Origin: Leucobacter aridicollis
GTDB taxonomy: Bacteria; Actinomycetota; Actinomycetes; Actinomycetales; Microbacteriaceae
Direction of reading: 5' to 3'
Length of the DNA stretch: 64,000 bases
Assembly: GCF_013409595.1 (NCBI RefSeq)
Contig: NZ_JACCBD010000001.1
Span: 3,472,001-3,536,000 of the forward strand
The notes under the pieces are model-generated. The model was not told where the DNA came from and did no database searches. It saw only the letters and a program-made list of their open reading frames with translations. Positions 31,249-39,321 of this stretch are shown one piece after another (position 1 is the stretch's first letter; every line of letters begins with the position of its first letter). The translations under genes were made by a program, and so were the position numbers.

Positions 31249-32154
31249 ATGACAACGATTGCGTTTATTGGACTCGGTCACATGGGGCGGCCAATGGCGG
31301 CGAACCTCGTCCGGTCGGGGTTCACGGTGCGCGGCTTCGACCTGGTGCCTGAGCTGTGCGAGGAGGCCCGGGCAGCTGGCGTCGACATTGCCGGGTCGGC
31401 AGGCGACGCCGCGCGCGACGCAGACATCGTGCTGACGATGCTCCCAGCGGGCAGGCACGTGCTTGCGGCGTACACTGGTGGCGACGAGCCAGGTCTGCTG
31501 AGCTCGGCGCGCCCCGGCACGCTCTTCCTCGACTGCTCAACCATTGCGGTCGACGAGGCCCGCAGTGCAGCGGAACTCGCGGTCGCCGCCGGACATCGGC
31601 CACTCGATGCTCCCGTGTCGGGAGGCGTCGTCGGCGCCGAGAAGGGCACCCTGGCGTTCATGGTGGGCGGCGAAGCAGCGGATTTCGACGCCGCGCTGCC
31701 TGCGCTCGAGGCGATGGGCGGCAGAATCGTCCACTGCGGCGGCTCCGGGCTCGGCCAGGCGGCGAAAGTCTGTAACAACATGATTCTCGGCATCTCGCAG
31801 ATCGCGGTGGCCGAGGCGTTCGTGCTCGGCGAGCGTCTCGGGCTCTCGCACCAGGCGCTCTTCGACGTCGCGAGCAACGCCTCTGGCCAGTGCTGGGCGC
31901 TGACCACGAACTGTCCCGTGCCGGGACCCGTGCCGACGAGCCCCGCGAACAACGACTACAAGCCGGGGTTCGCTGGCGCGCTGATGGCGAAGGATCTGGG
32001 GCTTGCGGAGCAGATGATCTCGCTCACGGGGGTCGACGCTCAGCTCGGGCTGCTCGCGCAGCAGCGGTACGCCGATTTCGCGGCCGGCGCTGGCGCGCAC
32101 CAGGACTTCTCGGGGATCATCAACACGATCCGCGCGGAGAGCGCGGAGGCGTAG
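31249..32154 (+). CDS. mmsB: 3-hydroxyisobutyrate dehydrogenase
   Basis: 301 residues. NAD-binding IAFIGLGHMGRPMAANL at the N-terminus, substrate loop DAPVSGGVVGAEKGTLAFMVGG and catalytic lysine in GQAAKVCNNM (Lys173). Oxidises 3-hydroxyisobutyrate to methylmalonate semialdehyde, the substrate of MmsA two genes upstream. AAAAGGAG precedes ATG 31249. Ends 2 bases from the convergent LysR gene. Confidence 0.95.
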   Translation: MTTIAFIGLGHMGRPMAANLVRSGFTVRGFDLVPELCEEARAAGVDIAGSAGDAARDADIVLTMLPAGRHVLAAYTGGDEPGLLSSARPGTLFLDCSTIAVDEARSAAELAVAAGHRPLDAPVSGGVVGAEKGTLAFMVGGEAADFDAALPALEAMGGRIVHCGGSGLGQAAKVCNNMILGISQIAVAEAFVLGERLGLSHQALFDVASNASGQCWALTTNCPVPGPVPTSPANNDYKPGFAGALMAKDLGLAEQMISLTGVDAQLGLLAQQRYADFAAGAGAHQDFSGIINTIRAESAEA

Positions 32155-32156
32155 CG

Positions 32157-33017
32157 TCAGCCGCGAGCGTACAGCCGCGTGGTGTGCTCGACGAGTGCCT
32201 CGATCCCGCTCGGGGACTCGTCGCGCCACCACACCAGCCGCACGGCGATGCGCGGTGCGTCGGTGATCGGAATGAAGCGCACCCCTGCGCGGGCGTGATG
32301 CACCGCGGTCGCCTCGGCCGATACCCCGACGGCTTCGCCGGCCGAGAGCGTGTTGAGCCAGTCCTCGGTGTCGGCGACGGTGATGAACGAGGCCGGGGCC
32401 GGACCGCCATCCCACAGCTCACGTTTCGTCGTTCCCGAGCGCGGTTCGGCCGCGACGGTGCGCCCCGCGAACTCCCGCATCCGAAGCGACCGCCGCTTCG
32501 CCCACAGCGGATCGTCGGCAGAGAAGACAGCGTGCCGGCGCTCGAGCCCGATCACCGCGCTCGAGAACTTCGCGGGATCCGGCGGGCTTCGCATGATGGC
32601 GACGTCGCAGCGACCCTCGGCGAGCCCAGAGGTTGGCGTGAAGTGCTGCTCGAAGTGCAGCTCGACCGTCGGTTGCTCCGCGCGCCACTCGCGCAGCAGC
32701 GTCGTCGTGTGCTTGCCGAGTGCCGACCAGGCATAGCCGAGGCGTAGCCGATCCTGCTCGCGGGCGGCGAGCGTGTTCACCGCATCAACCTGGGCGAGCA
32801 GTCGTCGCGCCTGGGGGAGGAGCGCCTCGCCAAACGCGGTCGGCTCGCAGCCATGCCGCCCGCGCCGCAGGACACGCTGACCGAGGGCCCGTTCGAGCCC
32901 CGCGATCGCCCGGGATGCCGAGGCCTGGGAGATGTGCAGCTCGATGGCGGCGTCGGTAATCGTGCCGAACGACGCGGCGGCAACGAAGCACCGCAGTTCG
33001 CGCAGCGACCATTCCAT
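32157..33017 (-). CDS. LysR-family transcriptional regulator
   Basis: 286 residues from MEWSLRELRCF; winged helix (AAASFGTITDAAIELHISQASASRAIAGLERALG) and a periplasmic-binding-like effector domain. Divergent from an EamA transporter gene at 68 bases, the usual LysR/target arrangement. An inverted repeat CATACG-gatat-CGTATG (33015-33031) covers its own start codon, suggesting autoregulation. Effector unknown. Confidence 0.92.
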   Translation of the reverse strand: MEWSLRELRCFVAAASFGTITDAAIELHISQASASRAIAGLERALGQRVLRRGRHGCEPTAFGEALLPQARRLLAQVDAVNTLAAREQDRLRLGYAWSALGKHTTTLLREWRAEQPTVELHFEQHFTPTSGLAEGRCDVAIMRSPPDPAKFSSAVIGLERRHAVFSADDPLWAKRRSLRMREFAGRTVAAEPRSGTTKRELWDGGPAPASFITVADTEDWLNTLSAGEAVGVSAEATAVHHARAGVRFIPITDAPRIAVRLVWWRDESPSGIEALVEHTTRLYARG

Positions 33018-33031
33018 ACGGATATCGTATG
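33015..33031. promoter_or_regulatory. Inverted repeat over the LysR start codon
   Basis: Perfect 6-bp arms CATACG/CGTATG around GATAT in the LysR/EamA divergent region; candidate LysR site, overlapping the regulator's ATG. Confidence 0.4.
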
Positions 33032-33085
33032 CAACGGCCGAAACTTGCACAATGTGAATTGAAGGAACGGCTCTATGGTTGATCC

Positions 33086-33982
33086 GTGACGACCCAGCGC
33101 ATACATCTTCAGGCCGGCTCGCCGGAGCCAGCCGGCCGGTCTGCGCTCGGCCGCGGGGTCGGACTGACTCAGATCGCCTCACTGGGCAATCAGCTCGGCG
33201 CGGCAACCGGCGCTCTCGCGTTTCCCGCCATCGGACCGGTTGGCGTCGTCGCCGTGCGCCAGCTCGTGGCGGCCGCCGTGCTGATGCCCGTCGGGCGCCC
33301 GAACTTTCGCGCGCTGAAGCGGGCGGACTGGCTCGCGGTGACGGCGCTCGCCCTCGTGTTCAGCATCATGAACACCTCGGTGTACCTCACCATCGAGCGC
33401 CTCGGGCTCGGCTTGGCCATCACGCTCGAGTTTCTCGGGCCGCTCGCGCTCGTGATCCTGAGCGCGCGCCGCGTCATTGACCTCGTTGGCGGGCTCGTCG
33501 CCGTTATGGGTGTGGTCGTGCTCGTGAACCCCGGCACCACCTCGGACATTTTGGGTGTCGCCATCGGTCTCGTCTCGGCGGCGGCGTGGGCCGCCTACAT
33601 CCTGCTCAACCGGCGCCTCGGACGCACGCTTCCCGGCATGCAAGGAACCGCGACAGCGAGCCTCATCTCGGGAATCATCTGGATTCCGATCGCGATCACC
33701 TGGTTCACCGCACACCCGCCCCCGCTCTGGGCGCTCGGCTTTGCCGTGATCTGCGCGCTCGCCTCGTCGGTGTTGCCGTTCTCGATCGACGTCGTCGCGC
33801 TCAGGCTCCTACCGGCGAGCCTCTTCAGCACGCTGCAGAGCATGCATCCGGTCTGGGCTGCGCTCGTCGGGTTCATGATGCTCGGGCAGCGGCTGAGCGC
33901 CACCGAGCTCATCGGCATCGGGCTCGTCGTGGCGAGCAACGTGCTCGTGACATCGACCAACGCCGTACGGGCGCGCCGCTGA
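33086..33982 (+). CDS. EamA/DMT-family transporter
   Basis: 298 residues with about ten membrane helices and an internal duplication, as in drug/metabolite exporters of the EamA (RhtA-like) group; motif VYLTIERLGLGLAITLEFLGPLALVI is typical of threonine/homoserine-type exporters. GTG start. Regulated presumably by the divergent LysR protein. Substrate unknown. Confidence 0.88.
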   Translation: MTTQRIHLQAGSPEPAGRSALGRGVGLTQIASLGNQLGAATGALAFPAIGPVGVVAVRQLVAAAVLMPVGRPNFRALKRADWLAVTALALVFSIMNTSVYLTIERLGLGLAITLEFLGPLALVILSARRVIDLVGGLVAVMGVVVLVNPGTTSDILGVAIGLVSAAAWAAYILLNRRLGRTLPGMQGTATASLISGIIWIPIAITWFTAHPPPLWALGFAVICALASSVLPFSIDVVALRLLPASLFSTLQSMHPVWAALVGFMMLGQRLSATELIGIGLVVASNVLVTSTNAVRARR

Positions 33983-34021
33983 GCCCTGTCCTCCTTGGCG
34001 CCCCGCTCCTAGACTGGCAGC

Positions 34022-35092
34022 ATGATTCAATGGCGGCCTGACGTGCTCGGCGATGGCTTTGAGCAGCTCACCTTCGAGCTCGGGCCCGACGACGACCCCG
34101 GTCTCGGCGATGGCAAGGGCGCCACCGCTGGCGAGAGCGACGCGCAGCAGCCGCCCGTCCTCGTCGGAACCCTCATCAGGTCGCTTCCCGCGCCGCGGAC
34201 GCTGTGGCAGCGCGTCACGGGGCAGCGGCGCGATCTCGAGGACGTCGACGTGCTCTACCTGCACGGGTGGTCGGACTACTTCTTTCAGACGGACCTTGCG
34301 AGGTTCTGGACCGACCGCGGCGCGAGGTTCTTTGCGGTCGACCTTCGGCGCTACGGCAGGAGCCTCAGGCCGGGGCAGACCGCGGGGTACGTTGACGATC
34401 TCGATGACTACGACGCCGAGATCGAGTTCGCCCTCGCCGAGATGCGCGCGTCCAGCCCGCGCAATGCAGGCGACCGCAAGGTGGTGCTGCTCGGGCACTC
34501 GACAGGCGGCCTCGTGCTGAGCCTGTGGGCGAGCCGGCATCCCGGCGTTGTTGACGCGCTGATCCTCAACAGTCCCTGGCTCGAACTCCAGCTCTCGACG
34601 CGGGGGAGACAGGTCATCGCCCCCATCGTGAACCTCGGGGCGAAGCTCAGCCCGCTCGAGGGAATCCCGCAGCTTGACTACGGCTTCTACTCACGCGCCG
34701 TGCGGCAAGTCGGGCCGCAGGACGAGGTCGCGCGAATCAACGCCGAGTGGAAGCCCGATCAGAGCCATCCGGTGCACACGGGGTGGCTGAGAGCGATTCT
34801 GGCCGGGCACGACCGGGTGTACCGTGGGCTGAACATCGACGTCCCGGTGTGCGTGTTGCTCTCGACTCGATCGGCGCTTCCCGCCAGGTGGAGCGAGGAA
34901 CTCACGCGCACGGACACGGTGCTCGACGTCGACGGGATCGCCCGTGCGGCGCTGAAACTGGGGCGGTCAGTGACGATCGAGCGTATCCCGGAGGCCCTGC
35001 ACGACGTCTTCATGTCTTCCGTCGAGCCCCGATGTGACGCCTTCGACAGGCTGGAACGGTTCGCCAAAGGGTGGCGTCGGGCGATCGGGTGA
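34022..35092 (+). CDS. Alpha/beta hydrolase (lysophospholipase-like)
   Basis: 356 residues with the fold signatures VLYLHGWSDYFFQ, FFAVDLRRYGRS, nucleophile elbow LLGHSTGG (Ser160) and a C-terminal histidine candidate in ALHDVFMSS. No signal peptide, so cytosolic. Similar proteins are annotated as serine aminopeptidase S33 or monoacylglycerol lipase type; substrate cannot be told. 39 bases after the transporter stop. Confidence 0.85.
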   Translation: MIQWRPDVLGDGFEQLTFELGPDDDPGLGDGKGATAGESDAQQPPVLVGTLIRSLPAPRTLWQRVTGQRRDLEDVDVLYLHGWSDYFFQTDLARFWTDRGARFFAVDLRRYGRSLRPGQTAGYVDDLDDYDAEIEFALAEMRASSPRNAGDRKVVLLGHSTGGLVLSLWASRHPGVVDALILNSPWLELQLSTRGRQVIAPIVNLGAKLSPLEGIPQLDYGFYSRAVRQVGPQDEVARINAEWKPDQSHPVHTGWLRAILAGHDRVYRGLNIDVPVCVLLSTRSALPARWSEELTRTDTVLDVDGIARAALKLGRSVTIERIPEALHDVFMSSVEPRCDAFDRLERFAKGWRRAIG

Positions 35093-35113
35093 GCCTCACG
35101 GTAGGCTCACTAT

Positions 35114-35743
35114 ATGGATCTTCGGGTAGCGGCCTACGCGGTCATTGAGCGCCGCGGCAAGATCCTGCTCACGCACTGGCGGCGGGGACACCTGCACGGG
35201 TGGACGCTGCCCGGCGGGGGCATCGACCCTGGCGAGGATCCGAAGGACGCCGTCGTCCGCGAGGTCTTCGAGGAGACCGGCTTGCAGGCGAAGCCCGGGC
35301 GGTTGCTCGGCGTCGACTCCCGCGTCATGGTGCGCGAGGAGGTTCCCGAGGGCACTGACCCGGAAATGCACACGATCAGGATCGTGTACCGTGCGACCGT
35401 GCAAGATGGCCCACTGCGCAACGAGGTGGACGGCTCCTCCGATGAAGCGCGCTGGGTCGCGCTGAAGGACGTGAACTCGCTGAAGACACTGTCGCTCGTG
35501 CAGACCGGGCTCCGCATGGCAGGCCTCAGTCGGCGCGGTTCTGGGCAGGGCCGCGGCGGACAGAACCGTGGCGGAGCCGGGAAATCGGGCGGCGGGAAGT
35601 CCGGCTCGGCAAAGCAGGGCGCGCAGAAGCACGCGGGCGCCAAGTCCGGCGCGGCGAAGGCCGCGGGCGCACCGGCGGCCGGAACGACAAAGGCTAGCGC
35701 CGCGCGACCAAGCGCCGGGCGCTCCAGGTCGCGCGGACGCTAG
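35114..35743 (+). CDS. Nudix hydrolase with long basic Gly/Ala/Ser/Lys tail
   Basis: 209 residues. The first 140 form a Nudix domain with box G35-x5-E-x7-REVFEETGL (residues 35-57). Residues about 140-209 are a low-complexity tail of Gly, Ser, Ala, Lys and Arg (RGSGQGRGGQNRGGAGKSGG and on), with repeated AKSG/AKAAG units, predicted to be disordered and nucleic-acid-binding. The tail is not part of the usual family length of about 140-150. Substrate unknown. Confidence 0.88.
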   Translation: MDLRVAAYAVIERRGKILLTHWRRGHLHGWTLPGGGIDPGEDPKDAVVREVFEETGLQAKPGRLLGVDSRVMVREEVPEGTDPEMHTIRIVYRATVQDGPLRNEVDGSSDEARWVALKDVNSLKTLSLVQTGLRMAGLSRRGSGQGRGGQNRGGAGKSGGGKSGSAKQGAQKHAGAKSGAAKAAGAPAAGTTKASAARPSAGRSRSRGR

Positions 35744-35771
35744 CCAGTACGGTAGCTCCGCGAGGGCGGCG

Positions 35772-36272
35772 TTAGCTTTCGGGGGCGACCCAGAGCTCGT
35801 CGTCAGTGCGGAACGCCTGCCAGAGGGCGTAACCGACGCCGACCGCTGCCGCCGCACCGAGCGTGATCGCGATGATGCCTGAGACGTTGCGCTTCTTCTT
35901 CACCGGCTCAAGGTAGCCGGTTCGCACGCCAAAGTCGCGGACCTGCGCCGCGGCCTTCGGGTTCTCGATCTCGTCGAGGGTGCGAATCGTCGAAGCGAGC
36001 GCGCTTGCGACCGCGGGAGCGGTTGCGCGGCGCACCGAACGCGCCGCGCTGCGTGCGGAGGCAACGCCTCGGTCGACGGCTGGGCGCACGCGCTCGACGG
36101 CCTGGTTGACGCGGGGCGCAACGTGCTCATCGCTGAGCAGGCGAGCCTGGTGGCCAGCGTGCTTGACCACTGTCCCGGCGTTGCCGAGAACCTCGAGCTG
36201 CTGGTCGAGGAGCAATTGGGCATCAGAGCGCAGTTCGCGGAGCTCGCGACGGCGTTTGCGTGAGAGTTTCAT
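35772..36272 (-). CDS. Small C-terminally anchored membrane protein in the CwsA position
   Basis: 166 residues: very basic N-terminus ([15 protein letters not shown]), Ala/Arg/Val-rich helical middle, then one membrane helix ([19 protein letters not shown], about residues 132-152) and a short acidic tail. GGAGG about 7 bases upstream fixes ATG 36272. It is divergent from ppiA exactly where mycobacteria have cwsA, a small single-helix protein that works with CrgA in division and cell shape; crgA is 2 kb away here. No sequence signature proves orthology. Confidence 0.7.
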   Translation of the reverse strand: MKLSRKRRRELRELRSDAQLLLDQQLEVLGNAGTVVKHAGHQARLLSDEHVAPRVNQAVERVRPAVDRGVASARSAARSVRRATAPAVASALASTIRTLDEIENPKAAAQVRDFGVRTGYLEPVKKKRNVSGIIAITLGAAAAVGVGYALWQAFRTDDELWVAPES

Positions 36273-36330
36273 TCCGGATCCTCCTTCAAGTAGCACGGGA
36301 CGCGTCCACTTGGCTTCCCACGCTACACCG

Positions 36331-36343
36331 TACACTTGTGACA
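36331..36343 (+). promoter_or_regulatory. Candidate leaderless ppiA promoter (-10)
   Basis: TACACT (36331-36336) lies 6 bases before the ATG at 36343, no ribosome site is visible, so the transcript likely begins at the start codon. Confidence 0.4.
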
Positions 36344-36852
36344 TGACCATTCACACCGCTGTAGCGACTATCCACACCAACCACGGAGACATTGTTATCA
36401 ACCTTTTTGGTGATCATGCACCGAAGACGGTGAAGAACTTCGTTGACCTTGCAGAGAAGGGGTTCTACGACGGTGTGATCTTCCACCGCATCATCCCGAA
36501 CTTCATGATTCAGGGCGGCGACCCCACGGGCACCGGCACCGGCGGCCCGGGCTACAACTTCGACGACGAGATCCACCCCGAGCTTGGCTTCACCAAGCCG
36601 TACCAGCTCGCGATGGCGAACGCCGGCAAGCGCCCCGACATGACCGGTCGCCTCGCGGGCACCAACGGCTCGCAGTTCTTCATCACGACGATCGCTCCGG
36701 ACTGGCTCAACGGCAAGCACACGATCTTCGGTGAGGTCGCGGACGACGAGTCGAAGGCAGTTGTCGACACGATCTCTGCTGTGCAGACCGGCGCGGCCGA
36801 CCGCCCCGTCGAGGACGTCGTGATGACCGGCGTCGACATCGTCGCGGTCTAA
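36343..36852 (+). CDS. ppiA: Cyclophilin-type peptidyl-prolyl cis-trans isomerase
   Basis: 169 residues with the cyclophilin core: [62 protein letters not shown]. No signal peptide, so cytosolic. Accelerates proline isomerisation in protein folding. Conserved neighbour of the rhomboid and crgA genes in actinobacteria. Confidence 0.96.
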   Translation: MTIHTAVATIHTNHGDIVINLFGDHAPKTVKNFVDLAEKGFYDGVIFHRIIPNFMIQGGDPTGTGTGGPGYNFDDEIHPELGFTKPYQLAMANAGKRPDMTGRLAGTNGSQFFITTIAPDWLNGKHTIFGEVADDESKAVVDTISAVQTGAADRPVEDVVMTGVDIVAV

Positions 36853-36856
36853 CACG

Positions 36857-37834
36857 TTGACCACGAGCGGCCCGAGTTACGGGGAACGTGCAGAGTACGG
36901 CGAGTCCGACGTCTGCTACAGGCACCCAGGGCGACAGAGCTTTACCCTGTGCCAGCGTTGCGGACGCACGATCTGCGCCGAGTGCCAGATCGCATCGCCC
37001 GTCGGCGTGCTGTGCCGGGACTGCGTAAAGCAGACAAGCGCGGCGCCGAAGGGTGCCGCGCGGGTCCGTCGCTCAGCTCGGGTCGCTGGGCGGCGCGTTG
37101 CCGCCCTCGACTATCCCGTGACGACGGCGATCATCGCCCTCAACGTCGTTGTTTTCGCGCTGCAGGTCCTCAGCCACTACTTCGGCAAGGACGGCGTGAC
37201 GAGCGCGCTCTGGTACGTTCCGACGTACTCGCTCGCAGACGGCACCCATCAGGTGGCGGCGGGCGCGTTGCCGGGGTACCCAGACGGAGCGTACCTGAAC
37301 GCCGAGTTCCAGCCGTGGCGGATGCTCACCGTGATGTTCACGCACTCGGTTGGGTTCCTCCCGCACATCCTGTTCAACATGCTTGCCCTGTACATGTTCG
37401 GCAGGAACCTCGAGCAGCTCATTGGCAAGTGGCGCTTCTTGGTGCTATACCTGTTCGCTGGCATCGGCGGTTCGCTCGGCGTCATGCTCTGGGGCTACGC
37501 AGACACGACGGGGCTCTTCACCCCGACGGTGGGCGCATCCGGGGCGATCTTCGGCGTCCTTGCGGCGACGGTCGTCGCGTTCAAGTCAATGAATGCGAAC
37601 GTCACATCGCTCATCGTGCTGCTCGCGATCAACTTCGGCATCGGATTCATGCCCGGGGCCAATATTTCGTGGCAGGCACACCTCGGTGGAATGGTCGTCG
37701 GCGCGCTCACCATGTGGGTCATCGTGCAGACCCGCGGGCCGCGCCTCAAGACACGACAGACCGTCGGCCTGTCGGTCGTCGGCGCGCTGCTGGTCGCACT
37801 TTCGTGCGCGTTCCTGGTCGTGTCGCCGCTCTAA
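36857..37834 (+). CDS. Rhomboid family intramembrane serine protease with N-terminal zinc box
   Basis: 325 residues. An N-terminal B-box-like metal site (CYRHPGRQSFTLCQRCGRTICAEC ... CRDC, seven Cys and one His) precedes about seven membrane helices. Catalytic Ser228 in GASGAIFG and histidine in WQAHLGGMVVG. Cleaves membrane-protein segments; substrates unknown. TTG start 4 bases after the ppiA stop. Confidence 0.9.
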   Translation: MTTSGPSYGERAEYGESDVCYRHPGRQSFTLCQRCGRTICAECQIASPVGVLCRDCVKQTSAAPKGAARVRRSARVAGRRVAALDYPVTTAIIALNVVVFALQVLSHYFGKDGVTSALWYVPTYSLADGTHQVAAGALPGYPDGAYLNAEFQPWRMLTVMFTHSVGFLPHILFNMLALYMFGRNLEQLIGKWRFLVLYLFAGIGGSLGVMLWGYADTTGLFTPTVGASGAIFGVLAATVVAFKSMNANVTSLIVLLAINFGIGFMPGANISWQAHLGGMVVGALTMWVIVQTRGPRLKTRQTVGLSVVGALLVALSCAFLVVSPL

Positions 37835-37868
37835 CCGACAGCCAGGCCCGCCAGGCTGCGCGACGCGC

Positions 37869-37908
37869 GAAAGCGGCGCGGATGGGAACTCCCATCCGCG
37901 CCGCTTTC
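37869..37908 (+). terminator. Strong hairpin after rhomboid gene
   Basis: Perfect 18-bp stem (arm GAAAGCGGCGCGGATGGG at 37869-37886, 37891-37908) with a 4-base loop, between convergent genes. Confidence 0.85.
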
Positions 37909-37998
37909 TCATGTCCGCGGGTCTCGGGGCGGCAGACGCAACGATGCGACGCCGGGCCGGGCCCAGCCGAATTACACAGGCCTGAAACTTGTGAAAAG

Positions 37999-38065
37999 TT
38001 ATCCACAGGGTTCTCCCCACCTGGGGAGAATTACACCGGTGTAGTTCAGGAGAACCTGTGGATTA
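37999..38065. other. DnaA-box and palindrome cluster outside oriC
   Basis: In the 228-bp rhomboid/crgA gap: a perfect TTATCCACA (37999-38007), a 20-bp near-perfect palindrome TTCTCCCCA-cc-TGGGGAGAA (38011-38030), the palindrome TACACCGGTGTA (38032-38043) and a one-mismatch box TGTGGATTA (38057-38065) overlapping the crgA stop. The string ACACCGGTGTAGTT also occurs in oriC (14487-14500). Confidence 0.5.
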
Positions 38066-38338
38066 CTTCCACCACGGCGTCATGAGGAACCCGATGAGCA
38101 CGAAGCCGAAGCCGACGAAGATGTTGGCCTGACCGAGCTGCGGAATCGGGAGCTGCAGGTTCGAGCTCGTGATGTAGAACAGGACGATCCAGAGGAGCCC
38201 GAGCAGCATGAAGCCGAACATCACGGGCTTGAACCACACGGGGTTCGGTGCGTCCCGCCGTGCGGCTTCCTTTTGCTCGCGACGTGCCGCGACCTCCGCC
38301 GCGTTGCGCTTGCTTACTTCTTTACCAGCTGCTGCCAT
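38063..38338 (-). CDS. crgA: Cell division protein CrgA
   Basis: 91 residues: charged N-terminus (KEVSKRNAAEVAARREQKEAARR), then two membrane helices (MFGFMLLGLLWIVLFYIT and ANIFVGFGFVLIGFLMTPWW) with the NPVWFKPVM entry motif of CrgA. It links FtsZ, FtsQ, FtsI and, in mycobacteria, CwsA at the septum. Divergent from the sortase gene. Confidence 0.95.
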   Translation of the reverse strand: MAAAGKEVSKRNAAEVAARREQKEAARRDAPNPVWFKPVMFGFMLLGLLWIVLFYITSSNLQLPIPQLGQANIFVGFGFVLIGFLMTPWWK

Positions 38339-38398
38339 GGTGACAGTCTACCCAGTTCGTGGTGTCTGCCCAGTGTGCTCGGCTTAGAATGGCTACAA

Positions 38399-39163
38399 AT
38401 GAACGATGTAACTCCACGCAGAGGCCGCCGCCGTCGCGCACGGCTGAGCCCGCTGACGGTGATCGGCGAGCTGTTGATCGTGACCGGCCTCGCTGTGTTC
38501 GGGTACATCGTATGGCAGCCCTGGCACACGGGGCTCGTCGTGACAGGCAAGCAGCTTGATCTCTCCCACGCGATGTCCGCCGAATGGGACAAGGCATCCG
38601 CAGAGCGACCGCCCTACGACGGAACGGTCCCCGTGCCAGAGGTCTCCGGCGCCGGCGAGGTCTTCGGCCAGCTCCACGTCCCTGCGTTCGGGACCACGTT
38701 CGTGAACAACGTCGCCGAAGGGACTGACCCCTGGGAGACGCTCAACCTCGACGACAAGGGCATCGGGCACTACAACAACAGTGCGCTGCCGGGCGAGGCC
38801 GGGAACTTCGCGATCGCCGCGCACCGCTCGGGCGGATACATTACGCCCTTCAAAGAGGTCATGAACCTCCGCGTCGGCGATCCGCTGTTCTTCGAGACGC
38901 AGGACGGCTGGTACACCTACCGTTTTCGGTCGCTTGAATACGTTTGGCCGACCGAGGGCGAGGTGTTGAACTCGTTTCCACGCATGGACGTGTTCGAGCC
39001 CACCGATCAGATCATGACGTTGACGACGTGCCACCCGAAGAACTGGGGCACCGACGAGCGAGCGATTGCGTACTCAGTGTTCGAGAGCTTCCAGCCGCGC
39101 GCCGACGGGCCCCCGGCCGAGCTCATCGAGCTGAATCCCGCGATCGTGGAAGGAAAGGCATAG
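38399..39163 (+). CDS. srtE: Class E sortase
   Basis: 254 residues: basic N-terminus, membrane helix (VIGELLIVTGLAVFGYIVW, about residues 20-40), then the sortase barrel with His142 (AIAAHRSGG), Cys211 (LTTCHPKNWG) and Arg221 (DERAIAYS). The crgA-pabA position is the standard place of actinobacterial class E housekeeping sortases, which usually process LAXTG signals. It is the only sortase in the window, while the giant protein at 52 kb ends in LPGTG. TAGAAT at 38385-38390 is a good -10, giving a nearly leaderless mRNA. Confidence 0.92.
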   Translation: MNDVTPRRGRRRRARLSPLTVIGELLIVTGLAVFGYIVWQPWHTGLVVTGKQLDLSHAMSAEWDKASAERPPYDGTVPVPEVSGAGEVFGQLHVPAFGTTFVNNVAEGTDPWETLNLDDKGIGHYNNSALPGEAGNFAIAAHRSGGYITPFKEVMNLRVGDPLFFETQDGWYTYRFRSLEYVWPTEGEVLNSFPRMDVFEPTDQIMTLTTCHPKNWGTDERAIAYSVFESFQPRADGPPAELIELNPAIVEGKA

Positions 39164-39321
39164 TGTTCTCACTGCTCTGGCGGTTCTTCCCAGGCCCAGC
39201 CTGGTTCCGCGTGATCGTGCTGCTTGGTGCGGCCGTCGCGCTGGTCTGGGCGCTGATCACCTACGTGTATCCATGGGCACTTGAAATGCTCCCCGAACAG
39301 GAATCGACGGTTGCAACATGA
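39163..39321 (+). CDS. 52-residue membrane protein
   Basis: GTG start shares its G with the sortase stop, and the stop overlaps the pabA ATG (ATGA at 39318). The sequence has a central hydrophobic helix (WFRVIVLLGAAVALVWALITYVYPW) with aromatic edges. Coupling on both sides argues it is real. Small proteins in this position are common between class E sortase and pabA in Micrococcales and related taxa; function unknown. Confidence 0.75.
   Translation: MFSLLWRFFPGPAWFRVIVLLGAAVALVWALITYVYPWALEMLPEQESTVAT

Noticed and set aside
23136..36272. Genomic island with integrase or transposase
   Set aside because: No recombinase, insertion-sequence ends or direct repeat of the tRNA 3' end was found, so only a gene-content insertion can be claimed.
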